From positions 1,550,001 through 1,614,000 of the forward strand of contig NZ_JBBIFX010000001.1 of assembly GCF_037543845.1 (NCBI RefSeq): a DNA stretch of 64,000 nucleotides, written 5' to 3'. Positions 46,055-55,064 of this stretch are shown in pieces. Made by a program: the position numbers and the translations under genes. The DNA is from Gymnodinialimonas ulvae (lineage in GTDB: Bacteria > Pseudomonadota > Alphaproteobacteria > Rhodobacterales > Rhodobacteraceae). The notes beneath the pieces are model-generated. The model was given only the letters and a program-made list of their open reading frames with translations. It made no database searches and was not told the DNA's origin. Position 1 is the first letter of the stretch; every line of letters begins with the position of its first letter.

Positions 46055-47263
46055 CTACTCCGCCGCTTGCGGCAGGGCGGTGATCACCTCATCACGGATG
46101 ATCTCGGCGATCAGCTTTGCGTCCTCGACCGAGAATGTCAAAGGCAAGCGCATGTCGAGCAGGCCAGCGAGGATGTCATCGGTCTTTGGCAAGGTCTGCG
46201 CGGGGGCATAACGCCAGCTGTCGTAGCGCGATGTGAAGGCGACCGGTTCCGCCGCGCCGAACCATTTCAACTCCACCCCACGGTGCAGGCAACCGTCGAC
46301 GATCGCACCGATCACGTCAGCCGAGGCACCGGGCAAGAGCAGCTGTATCGAGGATCCGACGATGTCTTCCTCGGCCGGGCGCTCGATCACTTTCAGGCCG
46401 GGCGTGTTGCGCAGCCCATCCTCCAGCGCATGATAAAGCGCGTTCCACCGCGCGATCTGCGCAGGCAGATCGGCCAGTTGCGGGCGCAGGATCGCCGCCC
46501 GCAGATTGTCCATGCGACCCGATACATTTGGCGTCACGTACTTTACATTTTCGAACGTATCCACAGGGGGAACTGCGCCGTTTTTGCCATAAAGCATATA
46601 GGAACCCGACAGCATGACGGCTTTTGCCATCACTTCGGCATCGTCGGAAATCAGCAGCCCGCCCTCACCGGAATTGATATGTTTATAGGTTTGCGTGGAG
46701 TAGCAACCCACCAACCCGTGCCGCCCCGAAGGCACGCCGCGCCAGGCGCCACCCATGGTGTGTGCGCAATCCTCGATCACCTTCACACCGGCCGCATCAC
46801 AGATTTCCATCAAGCGATCCATGTCGCACAGATGCCCGCGCATATGGCTCAGCAGAAGGACCCGCGCGCCTGAGCGTTCGATCTTGGCGGACAGGTCCCC
46901 AAGGTCGATCACGAGCTGGTCGGTCACTTCAACGAAGACCGGCTCTGCGCTCACGGCCGCGATAGCACCCGGCACCGGGGCAAGCGTGAAGCCGTTGGTC
47001 AAAACCTTGTCGCCCGGGCCCACACCGATGGCACGCAGGGCCGCCCCCATCGCATAACCGCCCGACGCCACCGCGAGGCAATATTTCGCGCCGGTAAAGG
47101 CGGCGAATTCCTGTTCCAGAAGCGCGGTCTCCCCGGCTTCACCGGGCACGACATTGTAGCGGTGCAAGCGGCCCGACCGCATGACAGCGACCGCGGCGTC
47201 GATCGCGGCCTCTGGGATGGCTTCCTGCTGTGTGAAGCTACCGGTGAAAACGGGTTTACTCAT
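46055..47263 (-). CDS. DegT/DnrJ/EryC1/StrS family aminotransferase
   Basis: A 402-residue PLP-dependent sugar or cyclitol aminotransferase-like protein. AVASGGYAMGAALRAIGVGPGDKVL is the cofactor phosphate region, VIEDCAHTMGGAWRG contains the PLP-contacting Asp, and STQTYKHINSGEGGLL holds the Schiff-base Lys. No other sugar-nucleotide genes are adjacent apart from glmU/glmS 1 kb away. ATG 47263 is the family-like start but lacks a clear ribosome site; a TTG at 47299 overlaps the phosphatase stop and would also be coupled. Confidence 0.87.
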   Translation of the reverse strand: MSKPVFTGSFTQQEAIPEAAIDAAVAVMRSGRLHRYNVVPGEAGETALLEQEFAAFTGAKYCLAVASGGYAMGAALRAIGVGPGDKVLTNGFTLAPVPGAIAAVSAEPVFVEVTDQLVIDLGDLSAKIERSGARVLLLSHMRGHLCDMDRLMEICDAAGVKVIEDCAHTMGGAWRGVPSGRHGLVGCYSTQTYKHINSGEGGLLISDDAEVMAKAVMLSGSYMLYGKNGAVPPVDTFENVKYVTPNVSGRMDNLRAAILRPQLADLPAQIARWNALYHALEDGLRNTPGLKVIERPAEEDIVGSSIQLLLPGASADVIGAIVDGCLHRGVELKWFGAAEPVAFTSRYDSWRYAPAQTLPKTDDILAGLLDMRLPLTFSVEDAKLIAEIIRDEVITALPQAAE

Positions 47264-47295
47264 GGGCGGGAAGATCGTGCGCAACGCGCGTTTCG

Positions 47296-47961
47296 TCAAT
47301 GGAGGAGTTGGTCGAGCACGGCGTCAAGTTGATCGTAGTGATCCAGGAGCGCGTCGGGCGCAAGGTCTGCAACCGCCCGCCCGGTGGGCCCAAACGTCAC
47401 CAGAACGCAGGGAATGCCCGCCGCGGCGGCGGTTTTGCGGTCGGTCACCGTGTCGCCGATCAACACAGCGTTGTCGGGTGATCCGCCAAGGCGTGCGATG
47501 GTCTCGAACAGCGGCGCGGGATCGGGCTTGCGCGTGGGGAGCGTGTCGGCCCCAATCAGCGCAGGAAAGCGGTCGGTGAGACCGAGGCGCGCAATCAGTG
47601 TGACGGCAAGGCCTTCGGGCTTGTTGGTGCAAATGCCCGTTGCATGACCGCCCCTTCGCAGGCGATCCACCGCCGCGACCGTACCGGGATAAAGCGTCGT
47701 ATGGGTGTCAATCTCTGCGCCATAGGCGTCAAGCAGCGCCTGATATCCGGCGTCGGCCAAGCCTTCGCTATCAGCAATCCCAAGGCGCGCCGCCGCCAGT
47801 CGCAACATCGCGCGCCCCCCCGCGAACGCGGTCGCATCGTCGTCGCCCATAACCAGTTGAGGCGTATGACCCAGGCCTTCCAGCGCAGCATTTGCTGCGG
47901 CGATCAGATCGCCCGCCGTGTCCGCAAGCGTGCCATCCAGATCAAAAACAACACTGCGCAT
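47296..47961 (-). CDS. gph: HAD-family phosphoglycolate phosphatase
   Basis: A 221-residue HAD hydrolase. Motif I is VVFDLDGTLADT (nucleophile and acid Asp), motif II ICTNKPEG, Lys in TRKPDPAP, and motif IV AVLIGDTVTDRKTAAAAG. Subfamily features fit Gph, which clears 2-phosphoglycolate. AAAGGA precedes ATG 47961. It is divergent from glmU and upstream of the DegT gene. Other small phosphates are possible substrates. Confidence 0.88.
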   Translation of the reverse strand: MRSVVFDLDGTLADTAGDLIAAANAALEGLGHTPQLVMGDDDATAFAGGRAMLRLAAARLGIADSEGLADAGYQALLDAYGAEIDTHTTLYPGTVAAVDRLRRGGHATGICTNKPEGLAVTLIARLGLTDRFPALIGADTLPTRKPDPAPLFETIARLGGSPDNAVLIGDTVTDRKTAAAAGIPCVLVTFGPTGRAVADLAPDALLDHYDQLDAVLDQLLH

Positions 47962-48087
47962 GGCATTCCTTTCGGCAGGTTTCCGCCCAGACCTGTTACA
48001 GGCTGACGGCCAAATTGAACGGCGCAGGGCTTTGCGCCGCCGCGTCGCTCTGGTTAATAGGCACAAAGCGCGAAGGAAAGGCGTTAC

Positions 48088-49446
48088 ATGCAGGCGAAAT
48101 CGCGATCATTGGCGCTGGTGGTGCTGGCCGCCGGTGCGGGCACGCGGATGATGTCCGACCTGCCCAAGCCGCTGCACCCACTCGGGCAGGCGCCGCTTTT
48201 GGCGCATGCGCTGGCCTCGGCCGCGCCTTTGGCACCGTCGCGGATCATCGTGGTGACTGGCCACGGGGCCGACGCGGTGGAAGCCGCTCTTGCCGATATC
48301 GCCCCCGAAGCGGTCAGTGTGCGGCAGGCGGAGCAACTGGGCACCGGACATGCGGTCTTGCAGGCGGCGGAGATGTTGCAGGGGTTCGAGGGCGACGCGG
48401 TGGTCCTTTACGCCGACACGCCCTTTATCCGCGCCGAAACGTTGGACGCGATGCGCGCGGCGCGGGGCGCCCATGATGTGGTGATGCTGGGGTTCGAGGC
48501 CGCCGATCCGACCGGGTACGGGCGCATGATCATGGACGGCGAGGCCCTGTCGCGGATCGTGGAACACAAAGACGCAAGCGATGCCGAACGCCAGATAAGC
48601 CTTTGCAATTCAGGCCTTCTATGTGCCGATGCGCAGGTGTTGATAGCGCTGCTGCGCAAGGTCGGGAACGCCAATGCGAACGGCGAATATTACCTGACCG
48701 ATGTGCCGGAGCTGGCGACGCAGGCGGGCTTGAGCGCGACGGTTGTGGTCTGCGACGAGGACGAGACGCGCGGCATCAACTCGCGCGCCGAACTCGCCCG
48801 GGCAGAAGCGCAATTCCAGGCGTTGCGGCGCACAGAGGCGTTGGAAAACGGCGTCACCCTGCAGGCGCCAGAGACGGTGTTCTTCGCCCTGGACACGTGG
48901 GTGGGGCGCGACGCAGAGATTGAGCCGAATGTCGTCTTCGGGCCGGGTGTCACGGTCGAATCCGGAGCGCGCATCCGGGCCTTTAGCCATCTGGAAGGCG
49001 CCCATGTCAGCGCCGGGGCCATCGTCGGACCCTATGCGCGATTGCGGCCCGGTGCGGAGATCGGCAACGACGCGCGGATCGGCAATTTCGTCGAGATCAA
49101 AGCCGCCGAAATCGGCGAAGGCGCAAAGGTGAACCACCTCACTTATGTGGGCGACGCGACTGTCGGGGCGCGCGCGAACCTCGGCGCGGGCAGTGTGACC
49201 TGCAATTATGATGGCGTGATGAAGCACCGCACCGAGATCGGCGAGGACGCGTTCATCGGGTCGGACACGATGCTGGTCGCGCCGGTCAAGGTCGGGGCGC
49301 GGGCGATGACGGCGAGCGGATCGGTCGTGACCGAGGATGTGCCGGAGGCCGCCTTGGCCCTTGGCCGCGCGAAGCAGGTGAACAAGCCGGGGCTGGCCGT
49401 GAAGCTGATGGACCGGCTGCGCGCGATCAAGGCGAAGAAGGGGTAA
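48088..49446 (+). CDS. glmU: Bifunctional UDP-N-acetylglucosamine pyrophosphorylase / glucosamine-1-phosphate acetyltransferase
   Basis: A 452-residue enzyme for the last two steps to UDP-GlcNAc. LVVLAAGAGTRMMSDLPKPLHP is the nucleotidyltransferase signature. The second half is a left-handed beta helix of hexapeptide repeats (IGPNVVFGPG-type turns, GPYARLRPGAEIGNDARIGN, EIKAAEIGEGAKVNHLTYVG) for acetyl transfer, ending in a Lys-rich tail. glmS starts 4 nt after its stop, so the two form an operon. Confidence 0.97.
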   Translation: MQAKSRSLALVVLAAGAGTRMMSDLPKPLHPLGQAPLLAHALASAAPLAPSRIIVVTGHGADAVEAALADIAPEAVSVRQAEQLGTGHAVLQAAEMLQGFEGDAVVLYADTPFIRAETLDAMRAARGAHDVVMLGFEAADPTGYGRMIMDGEALSRIVEHKDASDAERQISLCNSGLLCADAQVLIALLRKVGNANANGEYYLTDVPELATQAGLSATVVVCDEDETRGINSRAELARAEAQFQALRRTEALENGVTLQAPETVFFALDTWVGRDAEIEPNVVFGPGVTVESGARIRAFSHLEGAHVSAGAIVGPYARLRPGAEIGNDARIGNFVEIKAAEIGEGAKVNHLTYVGDATVGARANLGAGSVTCNYDGVMKHRTEIGEDAFIGSDTMLVAPVKVGARAMTASGSVVTEDVPEAALALGRAKQVNKPGLAVKLMDRLRAIKAKKG

Positions 49447-49450
49447 GCCC

Positions 49451-51259
49451 ATGTGTGGTATCGTTGGCGTTCTGGGCAATCACGAAGTCGCGCCGATCCT
49501 TGTCGAGGCGCTGAAGCGGCTGGAATATCGCGGCTATGACAGTGCCGGCATCGCGACGGTGCAGGACGGCACGCTCGATCGTCGCCGCGCGGTGGGCAAG
49601 CTGGTTAACCTGTCCGACGCCTTGGTCCATGACCCGCTGTCCGGCAAATCCGGGATCGGCCACACGCGGTGGGCGACCCATGGCGGGCCGACCGTCACCA
49701 ACGCACATCCGCATCAGGCGGGCCGGGTGGCGGTTGTGCACAACGGCATCATCGAAAATTACCGCGAGCTGCGCGACAGGTTGCGCCATCGCGACTTCGT
49801 CACCCAGACCGACACCGAGACGGTCGCGCAATTGTGCGAGGAATTCATGGATCAGGGCATGGGCCCACGGGATGCCGCCACGGAAACGCTCAAGCACCTC
49901 GACGGGGCCTATGCATTGGCCTTCCTGTTCGAGGGGGAAGACGACCTGATCGTTGCGGCGCGCAAGGGGTCTCCGCTGGCGATCGGGCATGGCGAGGGCG
50001 AGATGTTCGTGGGTTCCGATGCCATCGCGCTGGGGCCGATGACCGACAAGATCACCTATCTGGAAGAGGGCGATTACGCTTTCGTCACCCGCGCCGGAGT
50101 GGAAATCCACGATGCCGATGGACGGCTGGCGAACCGCGAGGCGCGCACGATCCCGGTGCAGGCCGCCGCGCTCGATAAGGGTGGGCACAAACACTTCATG
50201 GCGAAAGAGATTTTCGAGCAGCCCGTGGTGCTGTCGGATTGCCTGAACCAATATTCCGCTGCGGACCGTGTCACCGTCCCCGAGGGCCTTGATTTCACAA
50301 AGACCGACCGGATCACGATGGTCGCCTGCGGTACGGCCCATTACGCCTGCGCGGTGGCGAAATACTGGTTCGAACAGATTGCGGGCCTGCCGTGTGACGT
50401 CGATATCGCCAGCGAATTCCGCTATCGCGAGGGGCCGGTTTCGCCCGCATCGACCGCGATTTTCGTCAGCCAGTCGGGCGAGACCGCCGATACGCTCGCG
50501 GCCCTGCGGTATGTGCAGGAGAAGGCCGCAAATGTCGTGGCGGTGGTCAACGTGCCGGAGAGCTCCATCGCACGCGAAGCGGATGTCATCGTGCCGATCC
50601 TGGCAGGTGTCGAGGTTGGCGTCGCCTCCACCAAGGCGTTCATGAACCAGTTGGGCGTGTTGGCGCATCTGGCGATCCTCGCCGCCCGGCAGCGTGGGAA
50701 TATCGACGCCGCGCGGGAGGCGGAGTTGCTGCAGGCGTTGCGCGGCATGCCCGCCTTGATCAACCAGGCGCTGGCGCTGGAAGACAGGATCGTCAAGCGC
50801 AGTGCACGTCTCGCGGAGGCGCGCTCTGTCTTGTTCCTGGGGCGCGGGGCGATGTTCCCGCTGGCGATGGAAGGCGCACTGAAACTTAAGGAAATCAGCT
50901 ACATCCACGCCGAGGGCTATGCCAGTGGTGAGCTGAAGCACGGGCCGATTGCGTTGATAGACAAGACGGTTCCGGTCATCGTCCTGGCCCCCAAGGATGC
51001 GCTGTTCGACAAGACCGTGTCCAACATGCAGGAGGTCATGGCTCGCGACGGGCGTGTGTGGCTGATCACCGATGCCGACGGCGCGGCGGAGGCCGGGGAT
51101 GGCACCTGGGCCACCTTGGTGATGCCGCGGGTGGACCCGGTGTTCGCGCCGATGCTCTATGCGATCCCGGCGCAGCTGATCGCCTATCACACGGCGCTGC
51201 ACAAAGGCACGGATGTGGATCAGCCGCGCAATCTGGCGAAGTCGGTCACGGTCGAATAA
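49451..51259 (+). CDS. glmS: Glutamine-fructose-6-phosphate aminotransferase
   Basis: A 602-residue enzyme making glucosamine 6-phosphate. MCGIVGVLG places the glutaminase nucleophile at Cys2; two SIS sugar-isomerase domains follow (CGTAHYACAVAKYWFE; FVSQSGETADTLAAL; LFLGRGAMFPLAMEGALKLKE); the end DQPRNLAKSVTVE is the near-invariant GlmS terminus. Substrate enters UDP-GlcNAc synthesis with GlmU. No glmS riboswitch is seen, as expected outside Firmicutes. Confidence 0.98.
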   Translation: MCGIVGVLGNHEVAPILVEALKRLEYRGYDSAGIATVQDGTLDRRRAVGKLVNLSDALVHDPLSGKSGIGHTRWATHGGPTVTNAHPHQAGRVAVVHNGIIENYRELRDRLRHRDFVTQTDTETVAQLCEEFMDQGMGPRDAATETLKHLDGAYALAFLFEGEDDLIVAARKGSPLAIGHGEGEMFVGSDAIALGPMTDKITYLEEGDYAFVTRAGVEIHDADGRLANREARTIPVQAAALDKGGHKHFMAKEIFEQPVVLSDCLNQYSAADRVTVPEGLDFTKTDRITMVACGTAHYACAVAKYWFEQIAGLPCDVDIASEFRYREGPVSPASTAIFVSQSGETADTLAALRYVQEKAANVVAVVNVPESSIAREADVIVPILAGVEVGVASTKAFMNQLGVLAHLAILAARQRGNIDAAREAELLQALRGMPALINQALALEDRIVKRSARLAEARSVLFLGRGAMFPLAMEGALKLKEISYIHAEGYASGELKHGPIALIDKTVPVIVLAPKDALFDKTVSNMQEVMARDGRVWLITDADGAAEAGDGTWATLVMPRVDPVFAPMLYAIPAQLIAYHTALHKGTDVDQPRNLAKSVTVE

Positions 51260-51285
51260 GCTGCGACCATGCCCCTGCGCCGGAT
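51222..51285 (+). other. Predicted attTn7-type target, apparently empty
   Basis: The conserved 3' end of glmS (codons for DQPRNLAKSVTVE) is where TnsD binds in Tn7 systems, with insertion about 25 nt past the stop. The sequence downstream shows no transposon end or tns genes, so the site looks unoccupied. Inferred from known attTn7 position only. Confidence 0.4.
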
Positions 51286-51318
51286 CATCGCGCGGCAGGG
51301 CAACAAGGAACCCGCACC

Positions 51319-51462
51319 ATGGCCAAGCCTTTCGCGCCGCACGACCACGCCGATGTCGGTTGCACCCGGGCACGCTCGCTGCTGCGCGGCGGTTTGGCTG
51401 TGCATGCCGCGTGGACTGCACTTCACAGGTTTTGTGGCTTGCCATCGGGAACGGCGCAATGA
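51319..51462 (+). CDS. Possible small protein coupled to GNAT gene
   Basis: A 47-residue frame with a good Shine-Dalgarno (AAGGAA, 8 nt before ATG) and a stop overlapping the next start (ATGA). The start MAKPFAPHDHADVGC has a His-rich HDH motif that loosely recalls the N-terminus of some Fur/Zur family regulators, after which similarity stops. It could be a leader peptide, a true small protein or a regulator remnant. It fills the otherwise empty gap after glmS. Low confidence. Confidence 0.35.
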   Translation: MAKPFAPHDHADVGCTRARSLLRGGLAVHAAWTALHRFCGLPSGTAQ

Positions 51463-52049
51463 CGCGGCTTGGACCGGTCGATCTTGAGCTGCGCGGGCGC
51501 CATGTTGCGTTGGTTCCGCTGCGCCCCGAGCATAGGTCGGCGCTGGCGGCAGCGGTCGGCGATCTACACCGGCTGTGGTACACATCCGTGCCCGATGCAG
51601 CAGGAATGGAGGCGGAAATCGCGCGCCGGATCGCGCTGCGTGACGCGGGTTCGATGATCCCGTTCACATTGCTCGACACGCGCGGCACGCCCATTGGCAT
51701 GACCACCTACATGCACATCGATCATGCGGTGCCACGGGTGGAAATCGGCTCTACCTGGATCGGGCAAACCGTACAGCGCGGCCCCCTGAACACCGACGCC
51801 AAGCGTCTGCTTCTGGGCCATGCGTTCGAGATCTGGCATTGTGAAGCGGTCGAGTTTCGGACCCATCGTCTGAACCAGCAATCGCGCCGCGCCATCGAGC
51901 GGCTCGGGGCGCAGCTTGACGGTGTGTTGCGCGCTCATCTGCGGATGGAGAACGGCACGATGCGTGACACTGCCTGCTACTCGATCGTGAAAAGCGAATG
52001 GCCGACCGTGCGCGCGCATCTGGAGTGGCAGATCGAGAAACCGCGATGA
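51459..52049 (+). CDS. GNAT family N-acetyltransferase
   Basis: A 196-residue acetyltransferase of the RimJ/RimL-like group: VDLELRGRHVALVPLRPEH at the start, EIGSTWIGQTVQRGPLNTDAK as the acetyl-CoA region and FRTHRLNQQSRRAIERLGAQ late in the fold. Similar proteins acetylate other proteins or small amines; substrate unknown. The start overlaps the stop of the small upstream frame and its own stop overlaps the AlkD-like gene (ATGA both times), suggesting a coupled unit. Confidence 0.85.
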   Translation: MTRLGPVDLELRGRHVALVPLRPEHRSALAAAVGDLHRLWYTSVPDAAGMEAEIARRIALRDAGSMIPFTLLDTRGTPIGMTTYMHIDHAVPRVEIGSTWIGQTVQRGPLNTDAKRLLLGHAFEIWHCEAVEFRTHRLNQQSRRAIERLGAQLDGVLRAHLRMENGTMRDTACYSIVKSEWPTVRAHLEWQIEKPR

Positions 52050-52729
52050 CCCCCGACGCAGCATTGGCCGCGCTCAGGGCCGAGGCTGACCCGGCGCGGG
52101 CGATTGAGATGGCCGCGTATCACAAGGCCCCGCGGGAATATCTTGGCCTGTCGAATGCGGTGACCGGCGCGTTGGCGACCGAGTGGCGGAAGGGCGCGGT
52201 GGATCAGGCGGCGCTGGTGGCGCTGGCGCAGGGATTATGGGACAGCGACATTTTCGAGGCGCGCGTGGCGGCGGGCAAGATGTTCGTACAGGCGCGGATG
52301 CGGCCCAACGATGCGCTGGCGTGGGATTGGATCGAGGGCGTGGTGCCTCAGTTCGATTCCTGGGCCATCGCGGATGCGGTGGCGCAAGGCGGGCAGAAGC
52401 GCGTTGTGCAGGTGCCACAGCGGCTCGACGTTCTTGAGGAATGGACAGCCTCCCCGCACCTCTGGACGCGCCGGGCGGCGTTCGTGTTTGCCCTGCCGTT
52501 TTGCAAGGCGCGCCATCCGTCTGGGGTTGAAGCAGCGGCGCGCGGGCGGGTTATGGGATGGGCGGAGCGGCTTGCCGAGGACCCGGAATGGTTCATCCAG
52601 AAGGCTATCGGCTGGTGGCTGCGCGATCTGTCAAAGCACGATCCCGAGGCGGTTCGGTCGTGGCTCGAAACCCATGGCGCGCGGCTTAAACCCTTTGCCC
52701 GGAAAGAGGCCGCCCGGCACCTGCCCTGA
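52046..52729 (+). CDS. DNA alkylation repair (AlkD-like HEAT-repeat) protein
   Basis: A 227-residue all-helical protein. KAPREYLGLSNAVTGALATEW, DSDIFEARVAAGKMFVQAR and the Trp-rich WGWAERL-like and FIQKAIGWWLRDLSKHDPEAV segments resemble the AlkD family of HEAT-repeat DNA glycosylases, which remove N3- and N7-alkylpurines. The Trp/Asp residues near WFIQKAIGWWLRD match the region used in catalysis. No LexA box was found upstream. Distant relatives without glycosylase activity exist. Confidence 0.78.
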   Translation: MTPDAALAALRAEADPARAIEMAAYHKAPREYLGLSNAVTGALATEWRKGAVDQAALVALAQGLWDSDIFEARVAAGKMFVQARMRPNDALAWDWIEGVVPQFDSWAIADAVAQGGQKRVVQVPQRLDVLEEWTASPHLWTRRAAFVFALPFCKARHPSGVEAAARGRVMGWAERLAEDPEWFIQKAIGWWLRDLSKHDPEAVRSWLETHGARLKPFARKEAARHLP

Positions 52730-52819
52730 GCTCTCGCGCGCCTGCGAGCGTGGCCGGGCGTCCTGACCGAGATGGTGGCGATCTTTGTGCGTGGCGCGGC
52801 ATGGGATGCGAAAGCACTC

Positions 52820-53791
52820 TCAGACGCTCGGGACACCGCCTTGCAGTACGGTCAGGAACCAGTCGGTGTCGATATTGCCGCCGCAGAGGATCACGCCGAC
52901 TTTTTTGCCCTGCATCCGGTCGCGCTCCTGCATCAGGGCCGCAAGGGGGGCGGCACCTGCGCCTTCGGCGAGGTTGTGCAGGTCGCGGTAATAGACGCGG
53001 ATGGCCTCCGCGACCTCGGTGTCGGAGACCGCGAGGATGCGGGCCGCGCCGGTGCTGTAGATGTCGTAGGCCTCCTTGATCGGGACGCGCACGGCCATGC
53101 CATCGGCGAAGGTTGTGGCGCTGTCGGTTTCAATCAATTCGCCGGCCTCAACCGAAAGTTTCGCGGTCTGGGCATTGGTACTGACGACGCCAACGACGTT
53201 GGCCTTGGCGCCAAGCGCATCGCGGGCGAGGATCGTGCCGCAGATGCCCGAGCCACAGCCAATCGGGACGTAGATCGTGTCGAGGTCCGGCGCGGCGCTC
53301 AGAAGCTCATAGGCATAGGTGGCGACGCCGCGGACGAGTTCCTCGTGGAACGGCGGGACGATCATCAGGCCTTCGGCGGCGGCGACGTCGATGGCTTTGG
53401 CGCGGGCCTGTTCGAAATCATCGCCATGTTCGATCACCTCGGCCCCGAAGGCGCGCATGGCGGCGTTCTTCTCAACCGAATTGCCATGGGGCACGTAGAC
53501 CTTGGCGGTGAGGCCTGCGGCGATGGCGGCGCGGGCCTGGCTCTGGCCGTGGTTGCCGCGGGTGGCGGTGCAGATGCCGGGCACGTCCGGGTGAGTGCGT
53601 TTGAGCCAGTCGATATAGGTGATACCGCCGCGCACCTTGAAAGCGCCGGTCGGTGTATGGTTCTCGTGCTTGACCCAGACCTCGCAGCCGAGCCTCCGGG
53701 CCAATTGCGGCCAGGCATATTGGGGCGTGGGGTGCATCTGGGTGTAGACCAGATCGGCGGCATTGCTGAGGTCTTGGGCAGTGAATTTCAT
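52820..53791 (-). CDS. Threonine/serine dehydratase-like PLP enzyme
   Basis: A 323-residue fold-type II PLP enzyme. Lys52 in TPTGAFKVRGG forms the Schiff base, TATRGNHGQSQARAA binds the substrate carboxylate, and PIGCGSGICGTI holds the cofactor phosphate. No regulatory ACT domain is present, so it resembles catabolic threonine dehydratase or hydroxyaspartate/serine racemase relatives. It stands alone, with a perfect inverted repeat 60 nt upstream that may bind a regulator. Confidence 0.88.
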   Translation of the reverse strand: MKFTAQDLSNAADLVYTQMHPTPQYAWPQLARRLGCEVWVKHENHTPTGAFKVRGGITYIDWLKRTHPDVPGICTATRGNHGQSQARAAIAAGLTAKVYVPHGNSVEKNAAMRAFGAEVIEHGDDFEQARAKAIDVAAAEGLMIVPPFHEELVRGVATYAYELLSAAPDLDTIYVPIGCGSGICGTILARDALGAKANVVGVVSTNAQTAKLSVEAGELIETDSATTFADGMAVRVPIKEAYDIYSTGAARILAVSDTEVAEAIRVYYRDLHNLAEGAGAAPLAALMQERDRMQGKKVGVILCGGNIDTDWFLTVLQGGVPSV

Positions 53792-53851
53792 CGGCGTGCT
53801 CCGGTTGGCTCAGGCCAGCCTAGGCAGGGCGAGCGGCCCGTGCAAGGCGTG

Positions 53852-53869
53852 GGTTGCAAGGTTGCAACC
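53852..53869. promoter_or_regulatory. Perfect 18-bp inverted repeat upstream of dehydratase gene
   Basis: GGTTGCAAGGTTGCAACC has perfect 8-bp arms around GG. It is 60 nt before the dehydratase start on the minus strand, a normal operator position. The binding protein is unknown; no regulator gene is adjacent. Confidence 0.5.
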
Positions 53870-53910
53870 AGGGTTTAGGTATCTGAATTTCCACCATAAA
53901 ACCCATCTTG

Positions 53911-53926
53911 TTTACCTTTCTTTAAC
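53911..53926. promoter_or_regulatory. Weak CtrA-like site upstream of dehydratase gene
   Basis: TTTA-CCTTTCT-TTAAC has one mismatch to TTAA-N7-TTAAC. It lies 119 nt upstream of the dehydratase start. Could be chance in an AT-rich promoter. Confidence 0.25.
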
Positions 53927-53945
53927 CCCTGATCACAGGATTTCA

Positions 53946-54956
53946 TCACCGCGCATTCATCCACTGGGAAAAGACGGAGAGCGCCGGTTTTGCCTGTCCC
54001 TCCACATCATACAGGCCGGACGTCGCATGGAAGGTTTCGGGGTCGTCGGTGAGCTTGAAATAATACGCGCGGTCGATGGGCAGGGCCGCGATCGTGTCGA
54101 GATAGACGGCCAGACGCTCGGCCTGATAGGCGGGGTCGGACGGCTCGTTCCAGGGCCACGGGCCGCCGAATTCCGTGACCCAAACGGGTCGGTCGGTCTG
54201 CCGCTGCATCCAGGCGACGGCCCCGGGCCAGAGGCCGGGCGCATCGTAAAGGTGGATATCGGCGACGTCGTAATCGGCGATGGCCAGCGCGGCGGAGACA
54301 CCGGCCTGCGCGGCCTCGTTGAAGGCCATGCCACGGTTGCAGAGCCATTGCCGAGCCTCTTCATCGCGCAGGCCCGGCACGCCGTGCTCATCCCCCTCAA
54401 AGCAGAGCGCATGTGACAGGCCCGCGCGCCCTGTGACCCCGCCCAGAACCAACGTGAGGTCAGGGCGTTCGGCGCGGATCACAGCCGCCGCTCGGGCGTG
54501 GATCGCAAGGAAATCTGACGTGCTGCCGGGAAAGCGGTTGTCCCATTCATTACCGATCTGGATCGCGTCGAGATCGTCGCCGACGACATGCAGGAGGGTG
54601 CGCAGATAGGCCTCGAACGGGGCGTCGTCGCGGATCACGCAGGCAGGTTCGTTGGACGGACCGCAGGCGGCGTCGGGAGCGCGGAGTTCGACGGTGAGCA
54701 GGATGTGAAGGTCTGCTGCGCGCAGCTCGGCGATACGGCGTGCGAGGGGGGCGAAGTCGTTAGGCGTGGGGTGGAGCGCGCGGCGTGACCAGGCCTCGGC
54801 GATGCGAATGTGACGGACATCGAGATCGGACAGTGCGGCGATGGTGAAGGCGCGGTGATCGGGCTGCGCCACCGGCGGAAAGGCGATGCCAATAATGGGC
54901 TCGGCGCGCAATGGGGCGGTGAAGAGCAGGAGGAAAAGGGCGAGAACGAAGCGCAT
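53946..54956 (-). CDS. Secreted TIM-barrel glycoside hydrolase-like protein
   Basis: A 336-residue protein with a signal peptide (MRFVLALFLLLFTAPLRAEP). Glu137 in IQIGNEWDN and Glu262 in VWVTEFGGPWPW sit at the positions of acid/base and nucleophile in clan GH-A glycosidases (GH5/GH39-like). Several Cys pairs (AACGPSNEPAC, HALCF, WLCN) suggest disulfides in an exported protein. The polysaccharide target is unknown. Start at ATG 54956 begins the signal peptide; an upstream start adds seven residues. Confidence 0.82.
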   Translation of the reverse strand: MRFVLALFLLLFTAPLRAEPIIGIAFPPVAQPDHRAFTIAALSDLDVRHIRIAEAWSRRALHPTPNDFAPLARRIAELRAADLHILLTVELRAPDAACGPSNEPACVIRDDAPFEAYLRTLLHVVGDDLDAIQIGNEWDNRFPGSTSDFLAIHARAAAVIRAERPDLTLVLGGVTGRAGLSHALCFEGDEHGVPGLRDEEARQWLCNRGMAFNEAAQAGVSAALAIADYDVADIHLYDAPGLWPGAVAWMQRQTDRPVWVTEFGGPWPWNEPSDPAYQAERLAVYLDTIAALPIDRAYYFKLTDDPETFHATSGLYDVEGQAKPALSVFSQWMNAR

Positions 54957-55064
54957 GGCGGCAGCTTGGCGCAGCATGACGCAGGGGACAAGGCGCGCGG
55001 AGGCGCCAGTTGTCGGGATGGGGGGCGGCGCTAGTTTGGCGCAGGGTCAAGGAAAGGGACCCCC

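Noticed and set aside
51220..51285. Minus-strand peptide VTDFARLRG, often seen in databases as a protein tail.
   Set aside because: It is the reverse complement of the conserved glmS 3' end, not a gene.
51260..51458. A Tn7-like insertion downstream of glmS.
   Set aside because: No tns genes, terminal repeats or cargo follow; normal chromosomal genes resume within 200 nt.
49427..51706. A very long minus-strand open frame across glmS.
   Set aside because: It is antisense to a certain gene and reads as His/Arg-rich shadow sequence typical of high GC.
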